From contig CAVWFR010000043.1 of NCBI GenBank assembly GCA_963754305.1, positions 1-64,000 of the forward strand: a DNA stretch of 64,000 bases, read 5' to 3'. Below, in pieces: positions 34,938-42,908 of the stretch; the stretch's first letter is position 1, and each line of letters starts with the position of its first letter. The position numbers and the translations under genes are program-made. The DNA is from DATEDA01 sp963754305 (lineage in GTDB: Bacteria; Pseudomonadota; Gammaproteobacteria; Burkholderiales; SG8-39). The notes under the pieces are model-generated. The model ran no database searches and was not told where the DNA came from. It saw nothing but the letters and a program-made list of their open reading frames with translations.

Positions 34938-35627
34938 TCAGGCCGGCTCCATGCCGTGGCGCCGCTTCGCATCGGCGGACAACGGCGATGCCATGAAGTC
35001 GAGCAGGTTGCGTACCGCATCACCTTGCATCGAGCTGGTGCAGAGGCCGGCCGAGAATGTGGTGATGATCTGAATCGCCGGCGGCAACGGTCCGATCACA
35101 TCGATGCCGCTCAAGTGCATCAACTCGCTCAGCTGCTGGAAGCCGAGCTCGACCTCGCCGCGGGCCACCAGAGCGCCGACGGGCACGCCGGGCGGCGCGT
35201 GGACGATCCGGTCTTTGATCTCGGCGGCGATGCCCCAGCGTTCGAAGAGCTCCGCCAGAGCCACGCCACTCGGCCCGGTCGAACAGCCGACGCTGCGCGC
35301 GGACAACACCGCCCGCCGGACCGCCTCTTCCGAGCCGATCTCCGGGCGCGGTGCGCCCGATCGGACCGCTACGGCGACGCCCGAACGGACCAGATCGACC
35401 TTGCTTCCCGCGACGATGCGGCCGGCGCCGAGCAGCTTGTCGATCGCGTCCGACGCGAGCACTACCACATCGTAGGGCTCGCCCGACCCCACGCGCTTGG
35501 CAGCATCCACCCCGCCGACGGACTCGAAAGCGACGACGCGACCGGAACGCCGCTCGAACGCAGCGGCCAGCTCGCCGAGAACCTCACGGGTCGCCATTGA
35601 CGAGATGCCGATGATCTTCGAATTCAT
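34938..35627 (-). CDS. ModA-like solute-binding domain protein without signal peptide
   Basis: A 229-residue periplasmic-binding-protein type II fold similar to molybdate-type ABC binding proteins: ISSMATREVLGELAAAFERR, PYDVVVLASDAIDKLLGAG, SVGCSTGPSGVALAELFERW and VELGFQQLSELMHL. The protein starts at MNSKIIGISSM with no hydrophobic leader, so it is probably cytoplasmic. No ABC permease or ATPase accompanies it. It lies between the hydratase and a Bug gene in the gallate operon; it may sense or buffer a pathway acid. Function inferred only from fold. Confidence 0.78.
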   Translation of the reverse strand: MNSKIIGISSMATREVLGELAAAFERRSGRVVAFESVGGVDAAKRVGSGEPYDVVVLASDAIDKLLGAGRIVAGSKVDLVRSGVAVAVRSGAPRPEIGSEEAVRRAVLSARSVGCSTGPSGVALAELFERWGIAAEIKDRIVHAPPGVPVGALVARGEVELGFQQLSELMHLSGIDVIGPLPPAIQIITTFSAGLCTSSMQGDAVRNLLDFMASPLSADAKRRHGMEPA

Positions 35628-35676
35628 GTCGCTTGCGAGAACGGTTGCACGCCACCTTCGGCTTCGTCGGCCCGGC

Positions 35677-36654
35677 TCACTGCTTTTCGATCTTGGCTTT
35701 CGCGACGACGTCCTTCCACTTGGCGATCTCCTTCGTGAGCAGCGCGCCGAGTTCCTCGGGGGTACCGCCCTGGGGAATGACGCCGAGCTCGTCGAAACGC
35801 TGCTTCACCTCCGGAAGCGCGAGCACCGCGTTCACCTCCTTGTTGAGCAGATCGACCACCGGCCGAGGCGTTTTCGCCGGCGCGGCGATGCCGTTCCAGG
35901 AGGCGACCTCGTAACCGGGCACGCCGCTCTCGATCACGGTCGGCACACCGGGAAGACCCGGGAAGCGGCTTTGCGTCGTAATCGCGAGCGCACGCAGCCC
36001 ACCCCCTTTCACCTGCGCCATGACGGGCGCGAGAATCTCGAAGCCGAGCTGAACGTCACCGCTCTTGAGCGCGGTAAGGACTTCGGACGATCCCTTGAAG
36101 GGCACGACCGTGAGGTCGATCCCCGCGAGCGATTTGAACAGCTCCGCGGACAGGTGCTGCGTGCTCCCGATCCCGATGGTTCCGACCGTGAGCTTTCCCG
36201 GGTTCGCTTTTGCCGCGTCGATGATCTCCTTCACGGTCTTCAGCTTGGACTCGCTGCTCGTCACGATGGCGAGTCCGAAGTACCCGATCTCCGAGACCAT
36301 TGCGAAATCCTTGACGGGGTCGTAGCTCAGCTTCTTGAACAGCGACGCGCTGACCGCATTCCCGTTGCTGATGAGAAGGAGGGTGTAGCCGTCCGGCGGG
36401 GCCTTGGCGACCGCCTCCGCGGCGATGATGCCGCCTGCGCTGGGGCGGTTCTCCACCAGGAACTGCTGCTTGAGCCGCTCGCTGAGCTTCTGGGCGACGA
36501 TACGCACGGTGATGTCCGCTACGCCCCCCGGAGCGAAGCCGACGACGATCTTCACCGGCTTCGACGGGTACGCTTGGGCGAAGGCGGCAGCGCTCCCGGC
36601 GAGACCCGCAACGGTGATCAGCAAACCTGCGATGGCGCGATAGGTACGGTTCAT
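35677..36654 (-). CDS. Tripartite tricarboxylate transporter (Bug/TctC) substrate-binding protein
   Basis: A 325-residue protein with Sec signal (AIAGLLITVAGLAGSAAAFA) and the Bug pattern YPSKPVKIVVGFAPGGVAD, DGYTLLLISNGNAVSA and TVGTIGIGSTQHLSAELFKS. It lies inside the gallate operon, 9 bases after the aldolase gene, so it probably binds gallate or a related aromatic acid for uptake. No membrane partner is encoded nearby. Confidence 0.92.
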   Translation of the reverse strand: MNRTYRAIAGLLITVAGLAGSAAAFAQAYPSKPVKIVVGFAPGGVADITVRIVAQKLSERLKQQFLVENRPSAGGIIAAEAVAKAPPDGYTLLLISNGNAVSASLFKKLSYDPVKDFAMVSEIGYFGLAIVTSSESKLKTVKEIIDAAKANPGKLTVGTIGIGSTQHLSAELFKSLAGIDLTVVPFKGSSEVLTALKSGDVQLGFEILAPVMAQVKGGGLRALAITTQSRFPGLPGVPTVIESGVPGYEVASWNGIAAPAKTPRPVVDLLNKEVNAVLALPEVKQRFDELGVIPQGGTPEELGALLTKEIAKWKDVVAKAKIEKQ

Positions 36655-36663
36655 GTCTTGTCC

Positions 36664-37356
36664 TCAGATCTGGTCTGCGCGGTCGACGTAGCGCAGACCT
36701 GCTTGGGCAAGCGCGTCGCGCATGCCATAAATGTCGAGGCCGAGCTCCCCGGCGCCGAGCCGTTTGCGGTTCGCATGTTCCTTCTGCTCGCGGGCGGCGG
36801 CTGCATCGGCCACCTTCGACGCAGCGGCGCGGGGAATGACGACGATGCCGTCGTCGTCGGCCGCAATGACGTCGCCCGGATGGATCAGCGCAGCGCCGCA
36901 CACGACGGGGATGTTCACCGACCCGACGGTCGCCTTCACCGTGCCCTTGGCCGAAATGGCGCGCGACCACACCGGGAACCCCATCGTCTGCAGCTCGGCG
37001 ACGTCGCGGCAGCCGGCTTCGATGACGAGCCCCTTGGCGCCCCGGGCGCGGTAAGACGTAGCGAGCAGCTCGCCGAACAACCCGTCGGTGTTCTCCGCCG
37101 ACAGCGCGACGATCACGACGTCGCCGGGGCGGATCATCTCCGCGGCGACATGGAGCATCCAGTTGTCGCCGGGATGTGCGAGCACCGTGACGGCGGTGCC
37201 GCACGCTTTCGCCCCCGGATAGACCGGCCGCATGAACGGCCTCATCAATCCTACCCTGCCCTGCGCCTCGTGCAGGGTGGCGACGCCGAAGGGTGCGAGG
37301 CGCTCCACCGCGCCGGCATCGGCACGCTCGATATTGCGGACCACGATTCCGTTCAT
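36664..37356 (-). CDS. ligK: 4-carboxy-4-hydroxy-2-oxoadipate (CHA) aldolase, RraA/HMG-aldolase family
   Basis: A 230-residue enzyme from the ATG at 37356 (MNGIVVRNIERADAGAVERL). It shows LMRPFMRPVYPGAKACGTAV, GDVVIVALSAENTDGLFGEL, the metal/oxaloacetate site LVIEAGCRDVAELQTMGFPV and GDVIAADDDGIVVIP, the hallmarks of class II pyruvate aldolases of the LigK/ProA type. It cleaves CHA to pyruvate and oxaloacetate, the last step of gallate 4,5-cleavage. The longer upstream frame (to 37458) is not family-like. Confidence 0.93.
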   Translation of the reverse strand: MNGIVVRNIERADAGAVERLAPFGVATLHEAQGRVGLMRPFMRPVYPGAKACGTAVTVLAHPGDNWMLHVAAEMIRPGDVVIVALSAENTDGLFGELLATSYRARGAKGLVIEAGCRDVAELQTMGFPVWSRAISAKGTVKATVGSVNIPVVCGAALIHPGDVIAADDDGIVVIPRAAASKVADAAAAREQKEHANRKRLGAGELGLDIYGMRDALAQAGLRYVDRADQI

Positions 37357-37361
37357 GGCCG

Positions 37362-37496
37362 CTAATCGAGCTGCAGGTTGAGCCGCTTGATCGTGCCCGC
37401 GTAGCGGCGCACGTCCGCTTCCATCGCCGCCGACGTTTGGGCCGGCGAAAGCGGCCACGGTTCGTAGCGGGAGCTTGCGAAACGCTTCAATTGCAT
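37362..37496 (-). pseudogene. 44-codon ORF with strong ribosome-binding site, Bug/TctC C-terminal remnant
   Basis: ATG at 37496 is preceded by GAGGAGGAAG, a near-perfect ribosome-binding site. The product (MQLKRFASSRYEPWPLSP, then EADVRRYAGTIKRLNLQLD) has only the last helix and tail of a Bug protein after a short new N-terminus. It therefore looks like an in-frame deletion scar of a binding-protein gene that kept its start signal. It sits between galA and the aldolase, 5 bases before the latter, and may still be translated. Confidence 0.5.
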
Positions 37497-37545
37497 GGAC
37501 TTCCTCCTCGGGATTTGAACGGTGATCGGGTGCGGGGCGCCGCGC

Positions 37546-38850
37546 TCAGCCGGGCCTCCTGTCGCGCGCCGCGTCCCAGGCCAGGGCTCCTGCCTCCTTG
37601 CCTGCGACCGAGTAGAGCGCGCCGGGTGCGTTGCGGGTCTTCTGGAAATCCTCCAACGATTGGCCCCGCATCGCGGCATAGATGTGCAGGTTCGAGACGC
37701 CGACGACCGCACCGAGCTTCTCGAGCATGAAGAAGCTCGCGCCGTAACGGATAAGGGCGCGCCAGTCGCGGTTGCGGACCATCGCGCGCTCCTCGTCGGT
37801 GAGGCCCGCTTCGGCGAAGGCACCCTCGGGGTCGGCGAGGAACTTCGCGCGATGCGCCGGCTCGACCAGCGCGTGCAGGAACTTGTTGAGGCGATAACCC
37901 TTCACGCTGCGCGCGAGCGTGAAGGGATACGTGCCTTCGAGCTTCTCCACGCCGGCGAGCTCGCGCCCGATGTGCGCGCGATGCGCGGCGAGCGTGTCGA
38001 CCGGGGTGTCGACCGCCTCGTTCTCGTAGATCGCGGTCGCGATGCCGGTCATCGACGGCAGGTAGTACGTCTGATGGATTCTGCGGATGCTCGACGACAT
38101 CGCGCCGCGCATCACCAACCACATGATCACTTCCGCGCCTTCCATGCCGCCGAGCGCCGCGTACTCGGCCTGCGTCATCTCGGTGAGCCGCTCGGGATCC
38201 TTCTCGATCAGCTCGAGGAACTGCATGTCCCACGGGGTGTTGTTGAAGCCGGCGCGCTCGCCGTGCACCTGGTGCGACAGGCCGCCGGTGGCGACGATCG
38301 CCACCTCGAGATCCTCGGGATAGCTCTCGATCGCGCGGCGCAGCGCCTGCCCGAGCTTGTAGCAGCGCCGCGCGGTCGGTACGGGGTACTGCAGCACGCC
38401 GATCTGCAGCGGCACGATGGGCATCGGCCAGTCCGGCTCGTGCGGCAGCATGATCGACAGCGGCGACAGGACGCCGTGGTCGAGCGCCCTGTCCTGGAAG
38501 AAGGACATGTCGAACTCGTCGGCCATCAGCGAGGCGCCGATGTGATGCGACAAGGCAGCGTGGCCGCGCACCGGCGGCAGCGCGCGCGCCCCGCCGCCTT
38601 CGTCGGCCACCGCATACGTCTCGCCGACGCCGAGCGTGAACGCCGAGTAATGGTCGAAGAAGAACGAGGTGACGTGATCGTTGTAGGTGATCACGAGCAC
38701 GTCGGGCTGCTTTTCGGCGAGCCAGCGCCGGATCGGCGCGTAGGCTTCGAAGATCGGCGCCCAGACCGGGTCGTCCTGCTTGTTGCGGTCGAGCGCGAAG
38801 CCGATGGTGGGCGTATGCGAGCTCGCGATCGCGCCGATGATCTTCGCCAT
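37546..38850 (-). CDS. galA: Gallate dioxygenase (LigB-LigA fusion type)
   Basis: A 434-residue extradiol dioxygenase with a strong AAGGAGG site. The N-terminal about 290 residues are the LigB catalytic domain with iron ligands His12 (SSHTPT) and His59 (YNDHVT), and GGLSHQVHGERAGFNNTPWD. The C-terminal about 130 residues are a LigA-like domain (YRLNKFLHALVEPAHRAKFL, NLHIYAAMRGQS). Fusion in one chain and this length are typical of gallate dioxygenases (GalA, DesB) rather than two-subunit protocatechuate 4,5-dioxygenase. It opens gallate to 4-oxalomesaconate. Downstream genes on the strand encode the next steps. Confidence 0.95.
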   Translation of the reverse strand: MAKIIGAIASSHTPTIGFALDRNKQDDPVWAPIFEAYAPIRRWLAEKQPDVLVITYNDHVTSFFFDHYSAFTLGVGETYAVADEGGGARALPPVRGHAALSHHIGASLMADEFDMSFFQDRALDHGVLSPLSIMLPHEPDWPMPIVPLQIGVLQYPVPTARRCYKLGQALRRAIESYPEDLEVAIVATGGLSHQVHGERAGFNNTPWDMQFLELIEKDPERLTEMTQAEYAALGGMEGAEVIMWLVMRGAMSSSIRRIHQTYYLPSMTGIATAIYENEAVDTPVDTLAAHRAHIGRELAGVEKLEGTYPFTLARSVKGYRLNKFLHALVEPAHRAKFLADPEGAFAEAGLTDEERAMVRNRDWRALIRYGASFFMLEKLGAVVGVSNLHIYAAMRGQSLEDFQKTRNAPGALYSVAGKEAGALAWDAARDRRPG

Positions 38851-38869
38851 GGCAGCAGCCTCCTTGGTC

Positions 38870-38995
38870 CTAGACCAGCGGGTCGGAAACGGTGGGGAAC
38901 ACGCGCTGATTCGCGTCGGCGTACTTGATGTGCTTCATGCTCGAGTCGACGAGGAGGACCCGGGCGGGCATCGTGCGAAGGTGCGTGCTGTTCAT
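38870..38995 (-). CDS. Possible 41-residue leader ORF before gallate dioxygenase
   Basis: An ATG at 38995 opens a 41-codon frame (LRTMPARVLLVDSSMKHIKY to RVFPTVSDPLV) ending 19 bases before the galA start. No clear ribosome-binding site precedes it and no family is recognised. It could be a leader peptide, a truncated gene or chance. Its place at the head of the operon, opposite the LysR gene, makes it worth noting. Confidence 0.3.
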   Translation of the reverse strand: MNSTHLRTMPARVLLVDSSMKHIKYADANQRVFPTVSDPLV

Positions 38996-39065
38996 GGGGG
39001 GATTATGTCGCCGGCCTCGCCAGAATAGAACGGCATTGCTAGACTAGCTGCTATCGCACTCTGGC
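38996..39065. promoter_or_regulatory. Divergent LysR/gallate-operon control region
   Basis: This 70-base gap separates the first possible minus-strand start from the LysR gene. It contains CTAGACTAG at about 39039-39047, a short near-palindrome within TGCTAGACTAGCTGCTA, compatible with the T-N11-A core of LysR sites. LysR regulators typically bind such divergent intervals to control both genes. The operator placement is inference. Confidence 0.4.
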
Positions 39066-39983
39066 ATGGATGCCGGCATGGATCTGAGGCAGCTCGAATA
39101 CTTCGTGCACGTCGCCGACGCAGGCAGCTTCTCCAGGGCCGCACAGCTGCTGGTGGTCGCGCAACCCGCCCTTTCGCGGCAGATCCGCAGCCTGGAGGTG
39201 GAGTTGCGGCAGACGCTGTTCCTGCGCAACGGGCGCGGCGTCACGCTCACACCCCCCGGCGGCCGCCTGCTCGCGCATGCGCGCGGGATCCTCCAGCAGG
39301 TGCAGAGCGCCAGGGCCGACCTCGACGAATCGCGCACCGCGCCGGTCGGGCGCGTTGCGGTGGGGCTGCCGCCGACGGTCGGGCGCTTGCTTTCCGGTCC
39401 TCTCGTCGCCGAGTTCCGGAGCCGCTTCCCCCGCGCCGACATCAGCATTGTCGAGGGGCTCACGGTGCACATCTTGGAATGGCTCGCGCACGGGCGCGTC
39501 GACGTCGGCGTCGTCTATAACCCGCCGTCGTCCCCGAACGTCGAGCTCGTGCCCCTTGCCGAGCAGCCGCTTTGCCTGATCGGACCCGCGGCCTCGGGAA
39601 GAGGCGCCGGCGGCCGTACGACCGTGACGCTGAAGAGCCTGCCCGAGTTCCCGCTCATCATTCCGAGCCGTCCGCACACCGTTCGCATGCTGGTCGACTC
39701 CCGCCTCGCCGCGCTCGGGCTGAAGCCGCAGATCGCGCTCGAGGTCGACGGCGTTCGCGCGATCCTGGACCTGGTCCAACGCGGACACGGGTTCGCGGTG
39801 CTGGCGCGCAACGCGCTGCTCGAAGCGGGTGACGGGGCGAAGCTCGTCGCACGCCCGATCGTGCGGCCGGCGCTGCGCAGCGTGATGGCCGTCGCCACTT
39901 CCGCGCAGCGCCCGCTGACGCGGATGGCGCAGGAAGCCGCGAGCCTCCTTCAGCGGCTGGGGCCACCCGTGCTCAGCCGCTGA
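39066..39983 (+). CDS. LysR-family transcriptional regulator of the gallate operon
   Basis: A 305-residue LysR regulator. The N-terminal winged helix (DLRQLEYFVHVADAGSFSRA, LVVAQPALSRQIRSLEVEL) is followed by a two-lobed effector domain. It is transcribed divergently from the gallate catabolic genes, the standard arrangement for LysR control of aromatic degradation. Gallate or 4-oxalomesaconate would be likely inducers (inference). The start may instead be the second Met, at 39078. Confidence 0.92.
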   Translation: MDAGMDLRQLEYFVHVADAGSFSRAAQLLVVAQPALSRQIRSLEVELRQTLFLRNGRGVTLTPPGGRLLAHARGILQQVQSARADLDESRTAPVGRVAVGLPPTVGRLLSGPLVAEFRSRFPRADISIVEGLTVHILEWLAHGRVDVGVVYNPPSSPNVELVPLAEQPLCLIGPAASGRGAGGRTTVTLKSLPEFPLIIPSRPHTVRMLVDSRLAALGLKPQIALEVDGVRAILDLVQRGHGFAVLARNALLEAGDGAKLVARPIVRPALRSVMAVATSAQRPLTRMAQEAASLLQRLGPPVLSR

Positions 39984-40204
39984 AGGAGCGACGTCGAAGA
40001 CGCTGCCGATTGAGTTCGACCGGACTGCGTCGGCCGACGGTGCGCAGAGTGCCCCGCCATCTGAATGCGTCGCGCCATCAGCGCGGGGCTGGATACTCCA
40101 CGACACGCACGGCGTAAAGGCAATCCGCGGACGGGGCGAGGTGATCGGCCGAAGAGATCCTCGATTCGACACGCTAGGGACATCGCTTCCACCGCGCATA
40201 GGAT

Positions 40205-40560
40205 TCAATCGATCGTGCCCGCGTTCCGCGCCGCTAGCACCTCCGATCGGTCGAGCCAAGCACCAAGCGTATCTTCGGCTTCCTCGGAAGCCCATGGCCG
40301 GACTGGCTGCGGGGTGGGCGGAACGGATCTGCTGAAGCGGGGCGCGGGCGCTGGCTGGACGACGCCATCGATTTCCACGTAGGTTGCGCGCGCGCGAAGG
40401 TGCGGATGCCGAGGCGCCTCTTCAAGGGTCAGCACCGGAGCGAAGCAGGACTCGGTCCCCTCGAACGCCCTTCAGCTCCGGCCGTCCTATCGCGTCGAAG
40501 AATCGCTGCCAGTGGGCGTCGTAGGTGTACGGAAGTGCGTGGGGCGGCCGCGAGCGCGCG
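40205..40560 (-). pseudogene. C-terminal fragment of a CaiB/BaiF-type CoA transferase
   Basis: The minus strand reads YTYDAHWQRFFDAIGRPELK, then after a one-base shift near 40460 TESCFAPVLTLEEAPRHPHL and ATYVEIDGVVQPAPAPRFS before the stop at 40205. CFAPV-L-EA---HPHL-AR is the C-terminal signature of alpha-methylacyl-CoA racemase/type III CoA transferases. The N-terminal two thirds are missing. It lies immediately downstream of the FAH-family gene. Confidence 0.6.
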
Positions 40561-40589
40561 GAGCGAAACGATCAGGCGCCGGCGAATAT

Positions 40590-41486
40590 TCATCCGGACT
40601 TGACCGGATTCGACAGCACGCCGATCCCGGTCACCTCGACCTCGATCACGTCCCCGGCCTTCATGAACACCTTCGGGTTGCGTCCGAATCCCACGCCACT
40701 CGGGGATCCGGTGGTGATGCAATCGCCGGGCAGGAAGCGGTAGAACTGCGAGTAGTACTCGATCAGCTTCGGCACGCTGAAGACGAGGTCGTTGGTGTTG
40801 GCGTCCTGCATCACCTGACCGTTCAGCCGCGTGACGATGCGCACGTTGTCGGGATCGGTCACTTCGTCGCGCGTCGCGATCACGGGCCCCATCGGGCAGA
40901 AGGTGGGAAGCATCTTGCCGAGCAGGTTCTGCTCCCAGGCGTGGATCGGCCCCATGATGCCGGTCGACGAAAAGATCGGCGCCACCCAGTCGCGCGCCGA
41001 GACGTCGTTGACGATGGTGTAGCCGGCGACGAAGTCGAGCGCTTGCGCCGCCTTGACGCGGTGGCACGGCTTGCCGATCACCACGGTGAACTCCCCTTCC
41101 CAGTCGACCATGCTCGGGTTGCTCGGCGGCAGGAGGATCGGATCGCCAGAGGCGATGATACTCGCGACACTCTTGGTGAAGGCGGCGGGCTTTTCCGGCA
41201 CGGGCGTCTTCATCTCCTTCAGGTGCTCGTGATAGTTCATGCCGACCGACAGCACGATCGCCGGGTCCGCGATCGGCGCGAGCAGCCGGGCGGACGTGCG
41301 AGGCACGAGATGCCGGTCCGGCTTCGCGTCGCGCAGCGCGTGCACGGCGTCGAGCTTGCCGGCCGCGAGGATGCCGCGCAGGGTCTTTGGCAGCGAGGGA
41401 TCGGCGGCGCCGAGGTCGACGATGTCGTTCCCGGCGATCACGCCGACGCGCGGCTCCTGATCGATGGTGAAGGCAACGAGGTGCAT
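40590..41486 (-). CDS. Fumarylacetoacetate hydrolase (FAH)-family protein
   Basis: A 298-residue enzyme with an AGGAGGA site. The FAH core shows GMNYHEHLKEM, the metal-binding MVDWEGEFTVVIGK (Glu-x-Glu type) and AGYTIVNDVSARDW, with a C-terminal PGDCITTGSPSGVGF. FAH-family members hydrolyse or decarboxylate acyl-pyruvates in aromatic catabolism. It is divergent from the LIV-type uptake operon, with about 200 bases of shared promoter region. Confidence 0.9.
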   Translation of the reverse strand: MHLVAFTIDQEPRVGVIAGNDIVDLGAADPSLPKTLRGILAAGKLDAVHALRDAKPDRHLVPRTSARLLAPIADPAIVLSVGMNYHEHLKEMKTPVPEKPAAFTKSVASIIASGDPILLPPSNPSMVDWEGEFTVVIGKPCHRVKAAQALDFVAGYTIVNDVSARDWVAPIFSSTGIMGPIHAWEQNLLGKMLPTFCPMGPVIATRDEVTDPDNVRIVTRLNGQVMQDANTNDLVFSVPKLIEYYSQFYRFLPGDCITTGSPSGVGFGRNPKVFMKAGDVIEVEVTGIGVLSNPVKSG

Positions 41487-41684
41487 CGGGTTCCTCCTGA
41501 GGGTTCGTCAGGCCGCGACCGGCAGCCGCGGCGCGCCGGACTCGGATGACAGGCGATCGCATAGGCGGCGCAACGCCGACGCGGCGGAATTGTCGGGTGG
41601 ACGAAGCCCAGCTTCCATCATTGGCCTATTGACAACGCATTGGCTGGCGCTGAACTATACGTGCGCAATCAGGAGGAGGACAAC

Positions 41685-42896
41685 ATGATCTCTCTCGGCC
41701 CTGCGGCGAGCCCGTTCGCCGCCCTGCTGCTGTCGTTCGTTCTTGTGCTGCCGAACGCGGTCGCGCAGACCGGCGCGCCCGTGCGCATCGGCAGCACGCT
41801 ATCGCTCACCGGCCCCCTCGCCGCCGCGTCCGCCATCCAGAAGGTGGCGACCGAGGTGTTCATCGAGGACCTGAACCAGCGCGGCGGCCTGCTCGGCCGC
41901 AAGGTGGAATGGGTCGTGAAGGACGATCAGTCGCGCCCGGACGTGGCGCGCACGCTCTACGAGCAGCTCGTCACGGTCGACAAGGTCGACCTCATCGTGG
42001 GGCCGTACGGCACCGCTTCGATACTCTCGGCGATGGGCGTCGCACAGCGCTACAACAAGATCCTGGTGCACAACAGCTTCGGCACGCCCAGCCTGGCCAA
42101 GTACGACATGCAGTTCTCCACGTCCGGCGGCGCCGGTGATCCGGAGATCGTCTGGCCCAACCTCGTGTTCAGCGCGGCCGCCTCGGCATCGAAGCCGCCG
42201 AAGACCATCGCCATCGTGACCAGCAAATTCCCGTCGCTGCACTTCATCTCGGTGGGCGCGCGCGAGCAGGCGAAGAAGCGCGGCCTGAACGAAGTGCTGT
42301 TCCTCGAGTGGGAGTTCGGCAACCGCGACTTCGGCCCGATCGCCGCCCGCATCAAGGACGCCAAACCCGATCTGGTCTGGGTCGGCGCCACCGGCATCGA
42401 CGGCGTGCTGCTCCTCGACGCGATGAAGAAGATCGAGTACCAGCCGCCGATGCACTTCTACATGTTCCCGGCGCCGGGTCCGATGGTGAAGACCCCGGAG
42501 GCGAAGAACGCCCTCGCGTTCACCACCTTCGAGGAGCATCCGCCGTTCACCTCGAATCCGCGCGCCGCGGAGTTCATCAAGGGCTACCACGAGCGCGGCG
42601 CGAAGGCCGGCCTGCCGGATACCTCGGTCGACCTGCTCGCCTCGATCGCCTACTCGCAATGGCAAGTGCTGGAGGCGGCGGCCAACGGCGCGAAGAGCAT
42701 CGACGACAAGGCGCTCGCGCAGTGGCTGCGCAAGAACTCGGTCGACTCCATCATGGGCCGGCTGTCCTGGGAGGGCCCGACCAACTACGTGATGGGCAAG
42801 GACCTCTACAAGGTGAAGCAGCTGCAGAACGGCAAGTGGGTGGTGGTCTGGCCGAAGGAGTTCGCCGCGCCCGGCGCGTCGCTGATCGGTCCCTGA
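41685..42896 (+). CDS. livK: Branched-chain amino acid-type ABC transporter, substrate-binding protein
   Basis: A 403-residue periplasmic protein of the Leu/Ile/Val-binding type: signal (FAALLLSFVLVLPNAVAQ), then GSTLSLTGPLAAASAIQKVA, DLNQRGGLLGRKVEWVVKDD and VDLIVGPYGTASILSAMG. Start ATG 41685 has an AGGAGGAGG site. In catabolic clusters these proteins often bind aromatic or dicarboxylic acids rather than amino acids. It heads an operon with the three other importer genes. Confidence 0.93.
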   Translation: MISLGPAASPFAALLLSFVLVLPNAVAQTGAPVRIGSTLSLTGPLAAASAIQKVATEVFIEDLNQRGGLLGRKVEWVVKDDQSRPDVARTLYEQLVTVDKVDLIVGPYGTASILSAMGVAQRYNKILVHNSFGTPSLAKYDMQFSTSGGAGDPEIVWPNLVFSAAASASKPPKTIAIVTSKFPSLHFISVGAREQAKKRGLNEVLFLEWEFGNRDFGPIAARIKDAKPDLVWVGATGIDGVLLLDAMKKIEYQPPMHFYMFPAPGPMVKTPEAKNALAFTTFEEHPPFTSNPRAAEFIKGYHERGAKAGLPDTSVDLLASIAYSQWQVLEAAANGAKSIDDKALAQWLRKNSVDSIMGRLSWEGPTNYVMGKDLYKVKQLQNGKWVVVWPKEFAAPGASLIGP

Positions 42897-42908
42897 GCGG
42901 GCGAGGCC

